From: Sphingomonas sp. LM7
GTDB taxonomy: Bacteria > Pseudomonadota > Alphaproteobacteria > Sphingomonadales > Sphingomonadaceae
Length of the DNA: 64,000 bases
Direction of reading: 5' to 3'
Assembly (NCBI RefSeq): GCF_002002925.1
Contig: NZ_CP019511.1
Coordinates: 4,068,501 to 4,132,500, forward strand
The notes below the pieces were generated by a model. It searched no databases. It saw only the letters and a program-made list of their open reading frames with translations, and had not been told where the DNA came from. Positions 43,562 through 52,988 of the stretch are shown one piece after another (position 1 is the stretch's first letter; every line of letters starts with the position of its first letter). Made by a program: the position numbers and the translations under genes.

Positions 43562-45571
43562 TCAGGCGGCGGCTCCCAATACGGGTGCCTCGTCGAGCCC
43601 GGTTTCCTGCGCGTCGATCCAGGCCTGCAGCATCAGCATCGTCCAGATCGCCTGTTCCGAATTGCGCTGGCCGCTCAAATGCTGCGCCCAGCGGCCCCGC
43701 ACCCGGTGCGCGTCCACCAGACCCTGTTCGGCAAGCCGCCGGGGGTCGAGCAGCGATTCCGCCCAGTCGCGCAACGGTCCCTTGATCCATTCGCCTACCG
43801 GAACTGCGAACCCCGCCTTCGGCCGGTCGAACAGGGCCTGCGGCGCCTGACGGAACAGAAGATTGCGCAGCACGCGCTTCCCCGTGCCGTCGGCAATGTT
43901 CATTGCGATCGGGATGCGGGCGGCGACTTCGGCGACGCGATGATCGAGGAAGGGCGCGCGTGTCTCCAGGCTGACTGCCATCGCCGCCCGATCGACCTTG
44001 CACATCACGTCGTCGGGCAGATAGCTGACCGCATCGAGGTACATTGCCCGCACCGGATCCGGCCACCCCGCGCCGATGCCGGATCGGGCGGGCGCTCCGT
44101 CCGCGTCGAGGATCGGCGATGGTTCGCCATCCCATTGATCGAGGAACGAGGCATAGGCGTCGGCAAAGCCGTTCGAGCGCGCCATCATCCGGGCGGCTTT
44201 GTGCAGCTTGGCGCCAACCTCCGGCCGGCCCCATCCGGGCACCGATTGGGCCAGCCGGTTCCACATCGCCGCGGGCAGCAACTCGACGCCGCCCCCCATC
44301 ACCCTGCGCAAAGGCTGCGGCACACGTTTCGCGATGCCCCAGGCCCGGGGAACGGCGGCATGACGGTTATAGCCCCCGAACAATTCGTCGCCGCCGTCGC
44401 CCGACAGCGCCACCGTCACCGATTGGCGTGCGAAGCCGCTGAGGATGCGGGTCGGGATCTGCGATGCGTCGGCAAAGGGCTCGTCATAGATCCGGGGCAG
44501 TTGCGGGATGATCTCCTGCGCCGCTGCGACCGAGACATAATGCTCGTGATGCTCGGTGCCGAAATGCGCGGCGACGATGGCCGCGTGGTCGGCTTCGTTG
44601 AAGCCCGCCTCCTCGAAACCGATGGAGAAGGTGCGAACCGTGCCGGTGGTGTATTTGCGGTAGAGTGCCACCACGGTCGAGGAATCGATCCCGCCGGACA
44701 GGAACGCGCCGACCGGCACGTCGGCGACTGCCTGGCCGCGGATCGAGTCGGCAAGCGCGGATTCCAGCGCTTCGAGTGCATCCTCCTCGCTGGCGAACGG
44801 ATCGCGAAGGCCGGCATCGACGACGTCATGATAGGACCAGAAGGGCGTGAGCAGCATCCCGTCCTCGCGCGTTCCGGCGATCGGCGGCGTGGCCGATGCT
44901 CGCGACAGGCTTGCGGCACCGAGCGACAGCACATGACCCGGCAAGAGCTTGAAGATGCCTTCGTAGATGCTGAGCGGCGCGGGTACGAACGCGCGCGAGG
45001 CGAGTTGGCCGAGCGCGTGGCGGCTGACTGCATTGTCGAAGCCTGGAATGGCGCGCAGTGCCTTGAGCTCCGACGCAAAGGCGAAGCCGCCGCCGACCCA
45101 GCCGTAATAGAGCGGCTTCTCGCCGAACCGATCGCGCGCCAGATGCAGCATCCGCTCCTTGCGGTCCCATAGTGCAAGACTGAACATCCCCACCGAGCGC
45201 CGCAGCGTTTCCTCAAGGCCCCAGCGGGCGATGCCTTCGAGCAGCACCTCGGTGTCGCTTTCTCCGCGCCACTGGACCGATCCGCCACCCGCATTCGCGC
45301 TCGCGTCGATCGCAGCGCGAAGTTCGCGATGATTGTATATCTCGCCATTGTAGACGATCACAAAGCGTCCACCGGCGCCTTCCATCGGCTGGTGTCCCGC
45401 CGGCGACAGGTCCACGATCGACAGGCGCCGGTGCGAGAGGCCGATTCCGGCATCGTCGTCCTGCCAGATTCCTTGATCGTCCGGGCCGCGATGCGCGATG
45501 GCGTTGCCCATGCTGCTCAGGATCCCGGGCGCTATGGCGCTCCGCTGAAGCAGGCCTGCAATTCCGCACAT
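43562..45571 (-). CDS. Asparagine synthase-type amidotransferase
   Basis: A 669-residue protein with the N-terminal nucleophile Cys2 in MCGIAGLLQ, the HRGPDDQGIW glutaminase segment, and the PP-loop SGGIDSSTVVALY in the synthetase part. The C-terminal part ends AWIDAQETGLDE. Homologues inside polysaccharide clusters (WbpS type) amidate uronic acid carboxyls, while genuine AsnB makes asparagine. The start at 45571 is supported by GGGAG eight bases upstream and by the required Cys2. It is alone on the minus strand among plus-strand polysaccharide genes, so sugar modification is plausible but unproven. Confidence 0.85.
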   Translation of the reverse strand: MCGIAGLLQRSAIAPGILSSMGNAIAHRGPDDQGIWQDDDAGIGLSHRRLSIVDLSPAGHQPMEGAGGRFVIVYNGEIYNHRELRAAIDASANAGGGSVQWRGESDTEVLLEGIARWGLEETLRRSVGMFSLALWDRKERMLHLARDRFGEKPLYYGWVGGGFAFASELKALRAIPGFDNAVSRHALGQLASRAFVPAPLSIYEGIFKLLPGHVLSLGAASLSRASATPPIAGTREDGMLLTPFWSYHDVVDAGLRDPFASEEDALEALESALADSIRGQAVADVPVGAFLSGGIDSSTVVALYRKYTTGTVRTFSIGFEEAGFNEADHAAIVAAHFGTEHHEHYVSVAAAQEIIPQLPRIYDEPFADASQIPTRILSGFARQSVTVALSGDGGDELFGGYNRHAAVPRAWGIAKRVPQPLRRVMGGGVELLPAAMWNRLAQSVPGWGRPEVGAKLHKAARMMARSNGFADAYASFLDQWDGEPSPILDADGAPARSGIGAGWPDPVRAMYLDAVSYLPDDVMCKVDRAAMAVSLETRAPFLDHRVAEVAARIPIAMNIADGTGKRVLRNLLFRQAPQALFDRPKAGFAVPVGEWIKGPLRDWAESLLDPRRLAEQGLVDAHRVRGRWAQHLSGQRNSEQAIWTMLMLQAWIDAQETGLDEAPVLGAAA

Positions 45572-45780
45572 CGCATTCACTCCCAGACGCACCCACGGCG
45601 CAGGCCGTCGTTCACCATCGCGATAACGCTGCGGGACTGCGGACGCCAGTGGCGTGGATGGCCATGAATGTTCGGGCGCCGAGGCTTTTCTTTCGTTGCG
45701 GGTGCGTGCTACGGCGCGCCGCGCGGACAAGTCGCGCCCGTCCGTGGCGCGACCCTCACAACGAAAATGAGAGCCCCGAC

Positions 45781-46953
45781 ATGATTTCGTTCATCGACTT
45801 GCAGGCGCAATATTCGCGAATTCAGGATGAGGTGGAGCAGTCAGTGCTGCGCATCATGCGCAGCGGCACCTTCATCCTCGGCCCCGAAGTGGCGAAGCTC
45901 GAAGAGCGGCTGGCAAGCTATGTCGGCGTGAAGCACTGCGTGTCGTGTGCGTCGGGCACCGATGCGCTGGTCATGGCGCTGATGGCGAAGGGCGTCGGCC
46001 CGGGCGACGCGGTGTTCACCGTGCCCTTCACCTTCATGGCGAGCGCCGAAGCGATCGCGACCGTCGGCGCGACGCCGGTGTTCGTCGATATCGAAGCCGA
46101 CACCTTCAACATCGATACCGGTGCGCTTGACCGTGCAGTCAAGGCGCTTGCCGCCGGCGACCGTTCGATCCACCCGCTGCCGCGTCTCTCGGACGAACAG
46201 ATCGCGAGCCTCAAGCCGCGCGGGATCATCGCCGTCGACCTGTTCGGCCTGCCTGCCGATTATTCGGCGATCAACGCGATCGCCGATGCGAACGATCTGT
46301 TCGTGATCGAGGATGCGGCGCAGAGCTTCGGCGCCAGCGCCAACAACAGCCGCGCAGGTGGGCTCGCCGAGATAGGCTGCACGTCGTTCTTCCCCGCCAA
46401 GCCGCTGGGTTGCTATGGCGACGGCGGCGCGATCTTCACCAATGATCCGGCGTTCGCCGATCTGCTGAAGTCGATCCGAGTCCATGGCCAGGGTTCGGAC
46501 AAGTACGATAATGTCCGCCTGGGCATCACCGGCCGGCTGGATGCGATCCAGGCCGGCGTTCTGCAGGTCAAGCTCGACATATTCGACGACGAGATGGAGC
46601 AGCGTCAGCGCGTCGCCGCAAGCTATCGTCGCGCGATTGCGGCGAGCGGGCTAGATCTCGTCGCTCCCGCGGTGCCGGAGCATCTCGTCAGCGCCTGGGC
46701 GCAATACACCGTCATTGCCGCCGACGATGCCGCGCGCAGCGAATTCCAGAGCCGTTTGTCGGCCAAGGGCATCCCGACGGCGATCTATTACCCCAAGGCG
46801 CTGCACGTGCAGCAGGCGTTCGCCTATCTTGGCTATGCGGAAGGCGACTTCCCGGTTTCGGAGATGCTGGGCAACCGCGTCTTCAGCCTGCCGATGCACC
46901 CGTATCTCCCCGACACGCAGATCGACGAGATCGTCGAAGCATTGAAGGGCTGA
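45781..46953 (+). CDS. DegT/DnrJ/EryC1-type sugar aminotransferase (WbpE-like)
   Basis: A 390-residue PLP enzyme. The sequence opens MISFIDLQAQYSRIQDEVE, contains CASGTDALVMALMA and the PLP-Lys in TSFFPAKPLGCYGDGGA, and ends near LPMHPYLPDTQIDEIVEAL. This is close to WbpE/WlbC, which aminates a 3-keto UDP-sugar. The gene starts the trio with an N-acetyltransferase (four bases apart) and an oxidoreductase, i.e. the enzymes needed to make a 3-acetamido sugar. Confidence 0.9.
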   Translation: MISFIDLQAQYSRIQDEVEQSVLRIMRSGTFILGPEVAKLEERLASYVGVKHCVSCASGTDALVMALMAKGVGPGDAVFTVPFTFMASAEAIATVGATPVFVDIEADTFNIDTGALDRAVKALAAGDRSIHPLPRLSDEQIASLKPRGIIAVDLFGLPADYSAINAIADANDLFVIEDAAQSFGASANNSRAGGLAEIGCTSFFPAKPLGCYGDGGAIFTNDPAFADLLKSIRVHGQGSDKYDNVRLGITGRLDAIQAGVLQVKLDIFDDEMEQRQRVAASYRRAIAASGLDLVAPAVPEHLVSAWAQYTVIAADDAARSEFQSRLSAKGIPTAIYYPKALHVQQAFAYLGYAEGDFPVSEMLGNRVFSLPMHPYLPDTQIDEIVEALKG

Positions 46954-46957
46954 TCGC

Positions 46958-47461
46958 GTGGCCGACAACGTGTTCATCCACCCAACTGCGAACGTCGACG
47001 CCCGCGCCGAGATCGGCGAGGGCACCAAGGTCTGGATCAACGTCCAGATTCGCGAAGGGGCGAAGATCGGCCGCAACTGCATCCTGTCGAAGGATGTCTA
47101 TATCGATCATGCCGTCAGCATCGGCGACGGCTGCAAGGTGCAGAATTCGGTGTCGGTCTATGATGGCGTGACGATCGAGGACGATGTGTTCGTCGGCCCC
47201 AACGCCAGCTTCACCAACGACAAGGTGCCGCGCGCCAACAATCCGGAATGGAAGATCACGCCGACCCTGGTTCGGCGCGGCGCCAGCATCGGCGCCAACG
47301 CCACGATCGTCTGCGGCACGGTGATCGGTGAATATGCGATGATCGCGGCCGGATCGGTGGTGACCAAGGATGTCGAACCCCATGCACTGATGATGGGCAA
47401 CCCCGCGCGGTGCGTCGGCTATGTCGACGAAGCCGGCAACCGTCTCGAGGAACGTCCATGA
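46958..47461 (+). CDS. Hexapeptide N-acetyltransferase (WbpD-like)
   Basis: A 167-residue left-handed beta-helix protein starting at GTG 46958. Repeated hexapeptide motifs run from IGEGTKVWINVQIREGAKIG to GCKVQNSVSVYDGVTI and FVGPNASFTND. This is the pattern of the WbpD/WlbB group that acetylates the 3-amino group of UDP-2-acetamido-3-amino sugars. The stop overlaps the start of the oxidoreductase gene (ATGA). A similar but distinct enzyme is encoded at 58691-59269. Confidence 0.85.
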   Translation: MADNVFIHPTANVDARAEIGEGTKVWINVQIREGAKIGRNCILSKDVYIDHAVSIGDGCKVQNSVSVYDGVTIEDDVFVGPNASFTNDKVPRANNPEWKITPTLVRRGASIGANATIVCGTVIGEYAMIAAGSVVTKDVEPHALMMGNPARCVGYVDEAGNRLEERP

Positions 47462-48417
47462 CTCCCGTCCGCATCGGCATCATTGGTCTGGGCCGGATGG
47501 GCCAGAACCATCTGCGCGTCCTCTCGCTTCTGGCGGGGGCGGACCTGCGCTTCGTCTACGACATCGACGTGGAGAATGCGCGGCGGCTCGGCGAAGCGGC
47601 CAATGTGCCCGCGGTCGAGGATCTCGACCGCGCCCTCGCTGACGTCGAAGCCGTCGTCATCGCCAGCCCGACGACGACGCATGAAGCCTATATCCGCCGT
47701 GCCGCCGAACATGTTTCCAACATCTTCGTCGAGAAGCCCGTCACCGACGCGCTGTCGTCGTCCCTCGCGATCCGCGAGTTCGTCGAGGACCGCTCGATCA
47801 ACTTCCAGGTCGGGCTGATCGAGCGCTTCAATCCCGCGGTCGATCAGATGAAGCGTCTGCTCGACCGTTCCGAGCAAGTTGTCAGCGTGGATTTCGTGCG
47901 CACCAACAAGCTCAGCGCGCGCATTACCGATGTCGATGTGGTCACCGATCTGATGATCCACGACATTGATCTGGCGCTCTATCTCAACGGGCCTGCCATC
48001 GCGGTGTCAGCGCACGGTGTCGCCGAGGGGCCGATGATCGACTATGCAGCGGCGTTGCTTACCCACGAGAATGGCCGTTTCTCGCGAATCCAGGCCAGCC
48101 GCATCACCGACAAGAAGATGCGCAGCATCCAGGCGACCTGCAAGGACATGTTCATCGACTGCGAGCTGCTCCGCAAGGAGATCACGCTGAGCCGCCAGTC
48201 GGAAGTCGAGCAGCGTCCCGGCGAGCCGTACCGGATCATGGCGGTCGAGGAAAAGATCGAGGTCCAGCCGCGCGAGGCGCTCCAGCTCGAACTCCAGGCG
48301 TTTCTCGGCTCCTGCCGCGGAAATCCCGTGGCCGCTGCCGCCGGCGCACGCGAGGGTGTCGACGCCATGGTGGTCTGCGATCAGGTGCTGAAGGCCATAT
48401 TGGGCACTATTGCGTGA
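47458..48417 (+). CDS. Gfo/Idh/MocA-family sugar 3-dehydrogenase
   Basis: A 319-residue NAD-dependent oxidoreductase. The Rossmann motif GIIGLGRMGQNHLRVL is at 7-22, and the EKPVTDAL catalytic Lys lies near 95. DLMIHDIDLALYLN has the His/Asp positions typical of the family. Members of this subgroup beside WbpE- and WbpD-like genes form the 3-keto intermediate of diamino sugars. It differs clearly from the WlbA-type enzyme at 59266-60249, so it may act on UDP-GlcNAc rather than on the uronate. Confidence 0.82.
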   Translation: MTPVRIGIIGLGRMGQNHLRVLSLLAGADLRFVYDIDVENARRLGEAANVPAVEDLDRALADVEAVVIASPTTTHEAYIRRAAEHVSNIFVEKPVTDALSSSLAIREFVEDRSINFQVGLIERFNPAVDQMKRLLDRSEQVVSVDFVRTNKLSARITDVDVVTDLMIHDIDLALYLNGPAIAVSAHGVAEGPMIDYAAALLTHENGRFSRIQASRITDKKMRSIQATCKDMFIDCELLRKEITLSRQSEVEQRPGEPYRIMAVEEKIEVQPREALQLELQAFLGSCRGNPVAAAAGAREGVDAMVVCDQVLKAILGTIA

Positions 48418-48467
48418 CCACCCCAGCGCGCGCAGCGGTCACTTTTGTCTGAGCGGAGCGCGGGGCG

Positions 48468-49604
48468 ATGAAGATCACGCATATCATCCCCGCGCTCACC
48501 AAGGGCGGCGCCGAGCGTGTGCTGATCGATCTGGCGAACGAGGCAGCAGCGGCCGGCCATGACGTGACGGTGGTGCTCGGTGCGCCGGTAGCGCCCGAGC
48601 TGGGGCAGGCGATGCTGCGGCCCGACGTGCGGATTCGCTTCATCAGCCAGTCGTTCTCGAAGCTGGCACGGTATGGACGCCTGCCTGTCTGGCTGGCGGG
48701 GAACTGGCGCTGGCTTCGCGAGCAGGACGTGGTGCATTGCCATCTGACGCTCGCGGCAATCCTCGGCACCGGCATCGGGTGGCTGCGGCGGCTTAGCGGT
48801 TCGTCGCGGCCGGTCGTCGTCGAGACGTTCCACGGGGTGGGCATGCCGATAAAGTGGCGGCAACTCGCGCTGACGACCGCGCTTGCCCGCGGGCGCGACG
48901 GTTTTGCGCTGATGGCGCAGGATTCGCATTGGTCCCGTTTCGCCGAACGGAATCCAGCATTGCCGATTGCGATCATTCCCAACGGCGTCGCGATCAGCGG
49001 TTCGGTGCCGGATACGGCCGCGGTGGCGGCATATCGTCAACAGATCGGTGTGCCCGAGTCGGCGCGATGGATCGTCGGGACGATCGGCCGCATCCTGCCC
49101 GAGCGCAATCCGCTGGCGACCGTCGCCGCGTTCGCGGAGGCCGCGCGATTGCTCGGCGACGATGTCCACTTCCTGATGGGCGGCAGCGGCTCGATGCTGG
49201 AAGAGGTGCGCGCGGCGGGCGACGCGGCCGGCCTTGGCGCCCGGCTGCATTTACCGGGGCTGGTGGTCGAGCCGCGGTTCGCGCTCGCGTTGATGGACGT
49301 CTATGTGAGCATGAATGTCGGCCCGATCACAGGCATTGCCGGGCTCGAGGCGGCTGCCGCGGGGGTTCCGGTGATCGCGGTTCAGGCGCTTGCCGACTAT
49401 CGGCGCGCGCCCGGAGATTGGATCTGGTCCGACCCCGATCCGACGCAGGTTGGCGCGGAAGCGGCGCGCCTGCTCCGCGACGGTGCGGACCGGGCGGCAA
49501 CCGGCCAGCGACAGAAGGCGCACGTCCTTGCGCATCATAGCGCTGCCCATATGATGCACGCTTACGAAGACTTGTACGCGCGGGCACGGGCCGTGATCGA
49601 CTAG
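48468..49604 (+). CDS. Glycosyltransferase family 4
   Basis: A 378-residue GT-B glycosyltransferase. The N-terminal donor-binding start is MKITHIIPALTKGGAERVLIDL and the C-terminal domain includes IGRILPERNPLATVAAF and GGSGSMLEEV. It lacks the usual clear E-x7-E pair, but the overall pattern including GITGIAGLEAAAAGVPVIA is family 4. The gene follows the oxidoreductase with 50 bases between and may be in the same transcript. Acceptor and donor sugar cannot be stated. Confidence 0.8.
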   Translation: MKITHIIPALTKGGAERVLIDLANEAAAAGHDVTVVLGAPVAPELGQAMLRPDVRIRFISQSFSKLARYGRLPVWLAGNWRWLREQDVVHCHLTLAAILGTGIGWLRRLSGSSRPVVVETFHGVGMPIKWRQLALTTALARGRDGFALMAQDSHWSRFAERNPALPIAIIPNGVAISGSVPDTAAVAAYRQQIGVPESARWIVGTIGRILPERNPLATVAAFAEAARLLGDDVHFLMGGSGSMLEEVRAAGDAAGLGARLHLPGLVVEPRFALALMDVYVSMNVGPITGIAGLEAAAAGVPVIAVQALADYRRAPGDWIWSDPDPTQVGAEAARLLRDGADRAATGQRQKAHVLAHHSAAHMMHAYEDLYARARAVID

Positions 49605-49738
49605 GCCGTTCGACCATCGAAGCAGGGCGAAGACCCGGTATATTCCCATCCGGAGGCATGGGCTGCCCGCTATTTTCCGGCAGCGGTCCTGGTGCATTTC
49701 GAGGGAAGTCTCGCGGCTTACAAAAGGGGGAGCAGCGC

Positions 49739-51532
49739 ATGCCATTCGACGGTTCAGGGACCTATGCGCCGCCCGGCCCACCCGTGTTTCCGGCCGATCC
49801 GCTGCTGCCGATACCCGCGCTCGACTACAACGCCACCATCCTGGATGTGGCGGGCGCTTTGAGCGATTGCCTGACGCGCGATGGTCAGGCCGGCATGCTC
49901 GCCGATCTCGATCTGGGCGGCTTCCGCGCCACCGGCCTCGGCGCGCCGACCGCCGCGGCCGATGCGGCCACCAGACACTATGTCGATGACGCGACTGCGC
50001 CACTGGCCGTCCTCGGCATCATCCCGCCCGGCCTGCCGACCGATCCGGCGGTAGACGCTGCGCCGGCGATCAACGCCGCACTCGCCGACTCCGATTACGG
50101 TGTCGTCCTGCTGCCGCCCGGCACCTACGGTCTGCTGTCCTCGATCGTCCTGCAGAGCGGCAAGACGCTGCGCGGCGCGGGCTGGAACCTGACATCGCTC
50201 GTCGCGCTCGACGGTTTCGACAGCGGCATTGCGACCAATAGCCTCGTCTATGGCGCCTCAGCGACGACCGCCGTCGTCGTCTCAGATCTCGCGGTCGATG
50301 GCGGGAAAGTCAGGGGCGGGGGCACCATCCGGCTCACCGGCCTGCAGTTGCGCGGCACCAGTTTCCTTGTCGAGCGGACAATCTCGCGCAACTGCACCGG
50401 CTACGGGCATTTTGCCCAAGGGGATCCGGGCGGGTTCTTCTACGCTTCCGGCACGTTCCGCGACTGCTGGAGCTACAATTGCCAGATTGCCTTCGAACAG
50501 ACCGCGTCGGACGGCGTCCTGCTGGTGAACTGCCATGCGCGTGACGGCGATGGCGACCTGATCGGCACCTATTTCCATCCGCTCACTCGGTCACGCAACA
50601 TCACATATCTGTCATGTACGGCGTACGGAAACGCCTTTGCCGGAGTCGAGTTGATCGCCGATGCCAGTGGCCCGATGGACAATATCCGGATCATCGGCTG
50701 CACTATCCAGATGCTCGGAAACGTGCCCGCGCTCGTTCAGAGCGGCGTCGCGCGAACTACCAACCTGCAGTTGCTGGCGAGCCGCTTCGTCTCGGCGGGG
50801 GGTGCCGCCAGCACGGACATGACATTGGTCGAGGGGAGCGCAGTCCAGTGCGTGTTCGACGGCGGCTTGGTCGGCTCGAACTGGTCGGGCGCGACGATGA
50901 ACTTCACCAATTGCAAGTCGATCGGACGTGCGCAGGGGGTTGGCGTCGCCGCCTATGGTATCGTCGCCACCGGCAACAGCGACCTGCGCTGGTCCGGCGG
51001 GAGTCTGGAGGCTCATGGCGACGCACAACGCTTCTGGACGAGTGTCTCTGCCGGCAGCGTCCTGATCAAGACGCCGGACACCCGGCAGGTTCCAGACGGG
51101 CCGAATGCAACGTTCTCCGCCGCCAATCTGGTGGTCACCGCCAACCGTACCGGCGCCGATCTCTCGGCCGGCTTGCCCTTCGCCTGGGATGCGGCTGATT
51201 ACGACACCGACGGCTATTTCGACCCGACCAAACCCACAAGGCTGACTGTCCGGAACGGCGTCGGCAAAGTAATGATCAACGCCAACACCTTCGTTCAGGA
51301 CATGGTGACGACTGCGTCGGTGCAGATGAGCATCGTCAAGAACGGCAACAAGGTATTGTCGTCCAACGTATCGAACGGCACCCTGTCGCAAGGGCTGTGC
51401 TATACGGCCGGGCCGATCTCGGCAGTGCCGGGGGATTATTTCGAGGTCTGGCTGGGAGTGTCCGGCGATCCGTCGGTCATCATCCAGGCGGCCCGGTGCA
51501 ATTTCAGCATGCACGCGGTGGCATTCACCTGA
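49739..51532 (+). CDS. Phage tailspike-like beta-helix protein in the polysaccharide locus
   Basis: A 597-residue protein; ATG 49739 has GGGGGAG nine bases upstream. Residues 1-85 match the N-terminal region of phage tail fibres: MPFDGSGTYAPPGPP, then ALSDCLTRDGQAGMLADLD and RATGLGAPTAAADAATRHYV, the repeated grammar of phage collar/fibre proteins. The region 95-480 has right-handed beta-helix repeats (for example DPAVDAAPAINAALADSDYG opening, GTYGLLSSIVLQSGKTLRG). The last 95 residues resemble a C1q/TNF-like jelly roll ending MHAVAFT. There is no signal peptide. No phage structural, integrase or lysis gene is near. A domesticated polysaccharide depolymerase or binding protein is the best reading. 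Confidence 0.78.
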   Translation: MPFDGSGTYAPPGPPVFPADPLLPIPALDYNATILDVAGALSDCLTRDGQAGMLADLDLGGFRATGLGAPTAAADAATRHYVDDATAPLAVLGIIPPGLPTDPAVDAAPAINAALADSDYGVVLLPPGTYGLLSSIVLQSGKTLRGAGWNLTSLVALDGFDSGIATNSLVYGASATTAVVVSDLAVDGGKVRGGGTIRLTGLQLRGTSFLVERTISRNCTGYGHFAQGDPGGFFYASGTFRDCWSYNCQIAFEQTASDGVLLVNCHARDGDGDLIGTYFHPLTRSRNITYLSCTAYGNAFAGVELIADASGPMDNIRIIGCTIQMLGNVPALVQSGVARTTNLQLLASRFVSAGGAASTDMTLVEGSAVQCVFDGGLVGSNWSGATMNFTNCKSIGRAQGVGVAAYGIVATGNSDLRWSGGSLEAHGDAQRFWTSVSAGSVLIKTPDTRQVPDGPNATFSAANLVVTANRTGADLSAGLPFAWDAADYDTDGYFDPTKPTRLTVRNGVGKVMINANTFVQDMVTTASVQMSIVKNGNKVLSSNVSNGTLSQGLCYTAGPISAVPGDYFEVWLGVSGDPSVIIQAARCNFSMHAVAFT

Positions 51533-52838
51533 TCCGGCTGCGTGGGCCCATCAGCTTGGCATATTCGTCGCGCTCGTGCTGGTTGAGCGCCTCGGGATCC
51601 AGGATCTCAAGTGCGCGGGCCCGGGCCGCCTTGCCCATCGCCTCCGCATAGTGCCGGTCACGGATCAGGCGCTCGGCGCCATCGGCGAGCCTGGTGCAAT
51701 CGCGGAAGGGCACCAGCTCACCGGTCTCGCCCGTCTGGATGAGATCGGCCTGCCAATCCAGATCATAAGCGACGATCGGTGCCGCACCCAGTGCGGATTC
51801 GGATAGCGCACGGCCGGTGAGGGGCGAAATGACCGCCGCCGCGTGCGGATTGAGCTGGGACAAGGCATGCTGGTTCTGGTTTCCGGCGAAGACGACGCGA
51901 TCGCCGACGCCTTCCGCAACCGCCAGTTCGGCAAGCTCGTCGCGCATCGGCCCATCGCCGGCCATCACCAGCTTGAGGTCGTGTCCGCGCCGCACCAGCT
52001 CGGCGAGAACCCGAACTGCATCGTCGGGGAATTTCACTGCCTGGAGCCGGCCGACGCACAGCAGATACGCGCCCAGCGTCACGCCCAGCGCGGCGAAGAG
52101 CGCCGCATCGCAGCCGCGCGCCTCTGGCGGCTGGAGATGCGCTTCGGCCAGCAAATTGCCATAGCGGAAGATCGTCACGCGATCGGGCCGCGCGCCGTTA
52201 GCGATCGAGAAGTCGACATTGTCCTGGTTCGGCGCGGCAACCAAGTCCGCGCGCGGGAAAACGAAATGCTCGACCTTCTTCTCGCGCGCCGCCGTGCCGA
52301 ACAGTTTGGGATAGAGCGGCTGGCCGGTGCTTTCACGGACCTTGTCGTTGTTGCCGTTGACGCGGATCAGCATGGGGATGCCGCTCAGCCGCGCGAGAGC
52401 GAGGCCGAACAGTCCGAGATAGAGCGGATCGCCGACCCGGATGACGCGGATCTTCTCGCGCCGGATCAGGCGAAGCAGCGTGAAGAACAGCCCGAGCTGG
52501 CTCAGTACGAAATTTATCGGGAAGAAGCGGGCCAACGCAGCGAGCCGCCCGACTTTGCCCTCGATGAAGGTGTGCCGCGGCGCAAGCTCGTGCCACACCG
52601 GCTTGCCGAACTTCGGCGTCCATTTTTCCGAAGTGAGCAGCGTCGCGAAGGGATGAACGCTCCAGACATGGCGGAAGAACCCGTCCAGATCGCGGCATGT
52701 TACCGAATCCTTGAGACCGCGCTCGCGGATCATCTCCAGCGTATAGGATGCGTCGAGCACGAGCATCGCAGGCCGTGGACCAGCGCTGTCATATCCCGCC
52801 GATACCCCAGCTTGCGGTTGTTCTTGCGAGCCTTCCAT
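51525..52838 (-). CDS. Glycosyltransferase (GT4-like)
   Basis: A 437-residue protein on the minus strand, overlapping the end of the tailspike gene by eight bases. The C-terminal half shows a GT-B pattern: YLLCVGRLQAVKFPDDAVRVLAELV, LVMAGDGPMRDEL and a late SPLTGRALSESALGAAPIVA with a sugar-binding type Glu. The N-terminal half contains VRVNGNNDKV-like sequence typical of related transferases. The start is uncertain: ATG 52838 was preferred, and 52766 or 52895 are also possible. It probably adds one sugar of the repeat unit. Confidence 0.75.
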   Translation of the reverse strand: MEGSQEQPQAGVSAGYDSAGPRPAMLVLDASYTLEMIRERGLKDSVTCRDLDGFFRHVWSVHPFATLLTSEKWTPKFGKPVWHELAPRHTFIEGKVGRLAALARFFPINFVLSQLGLFFTLLRLIRREKIRVIRVGDPLYLGLFGLALARLSGIPMLIRVNGNNDKVRESTGQPLYPKLFGTAAREKKVEHFVFPRADLVAAPNQDNVDFSIANGARPDRVTIFRYGNLLAEAHLQPPEARGCDAALFAALGVTLGAYLLCVGRLQAVKFPDDAVRVLAELVRRGHDLKLVMAGDGPMRDELAELAVAEGVGDRVVFAGNQNQHALSQLNPHAAAVISPLTGRALSESALGAAPIVAYDLDWQADLIQTGETGELVPFRDCTRLADGAERLIRDRHYAEAMGKAARARALEILDPEALNQHERDEYAKLMGPRSRIR

Positions 52839-52988
52839 GCGCTGCCACCCCGTTTTGCAGTGCCGCCCCTTAGGGTTGCGCCAGAGGCAGGGCAACGATC
52901 CTTATTGCATTGACCGTTCGCCACGCGTGCCGCTACAGCCGCCTCACTTGGGCCCGCCGGGCCCGTATCCAGACAATTTTGGGGGATC

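Noticed and set aside
49739..51532. A prophage remnant as explanation of the tailspike-like gene
   Set aside because: No integrase, capsid, tail assembly, lysis or repressor genes are visible in 25 kb around it, and all neighbours are polysaccharide genes.
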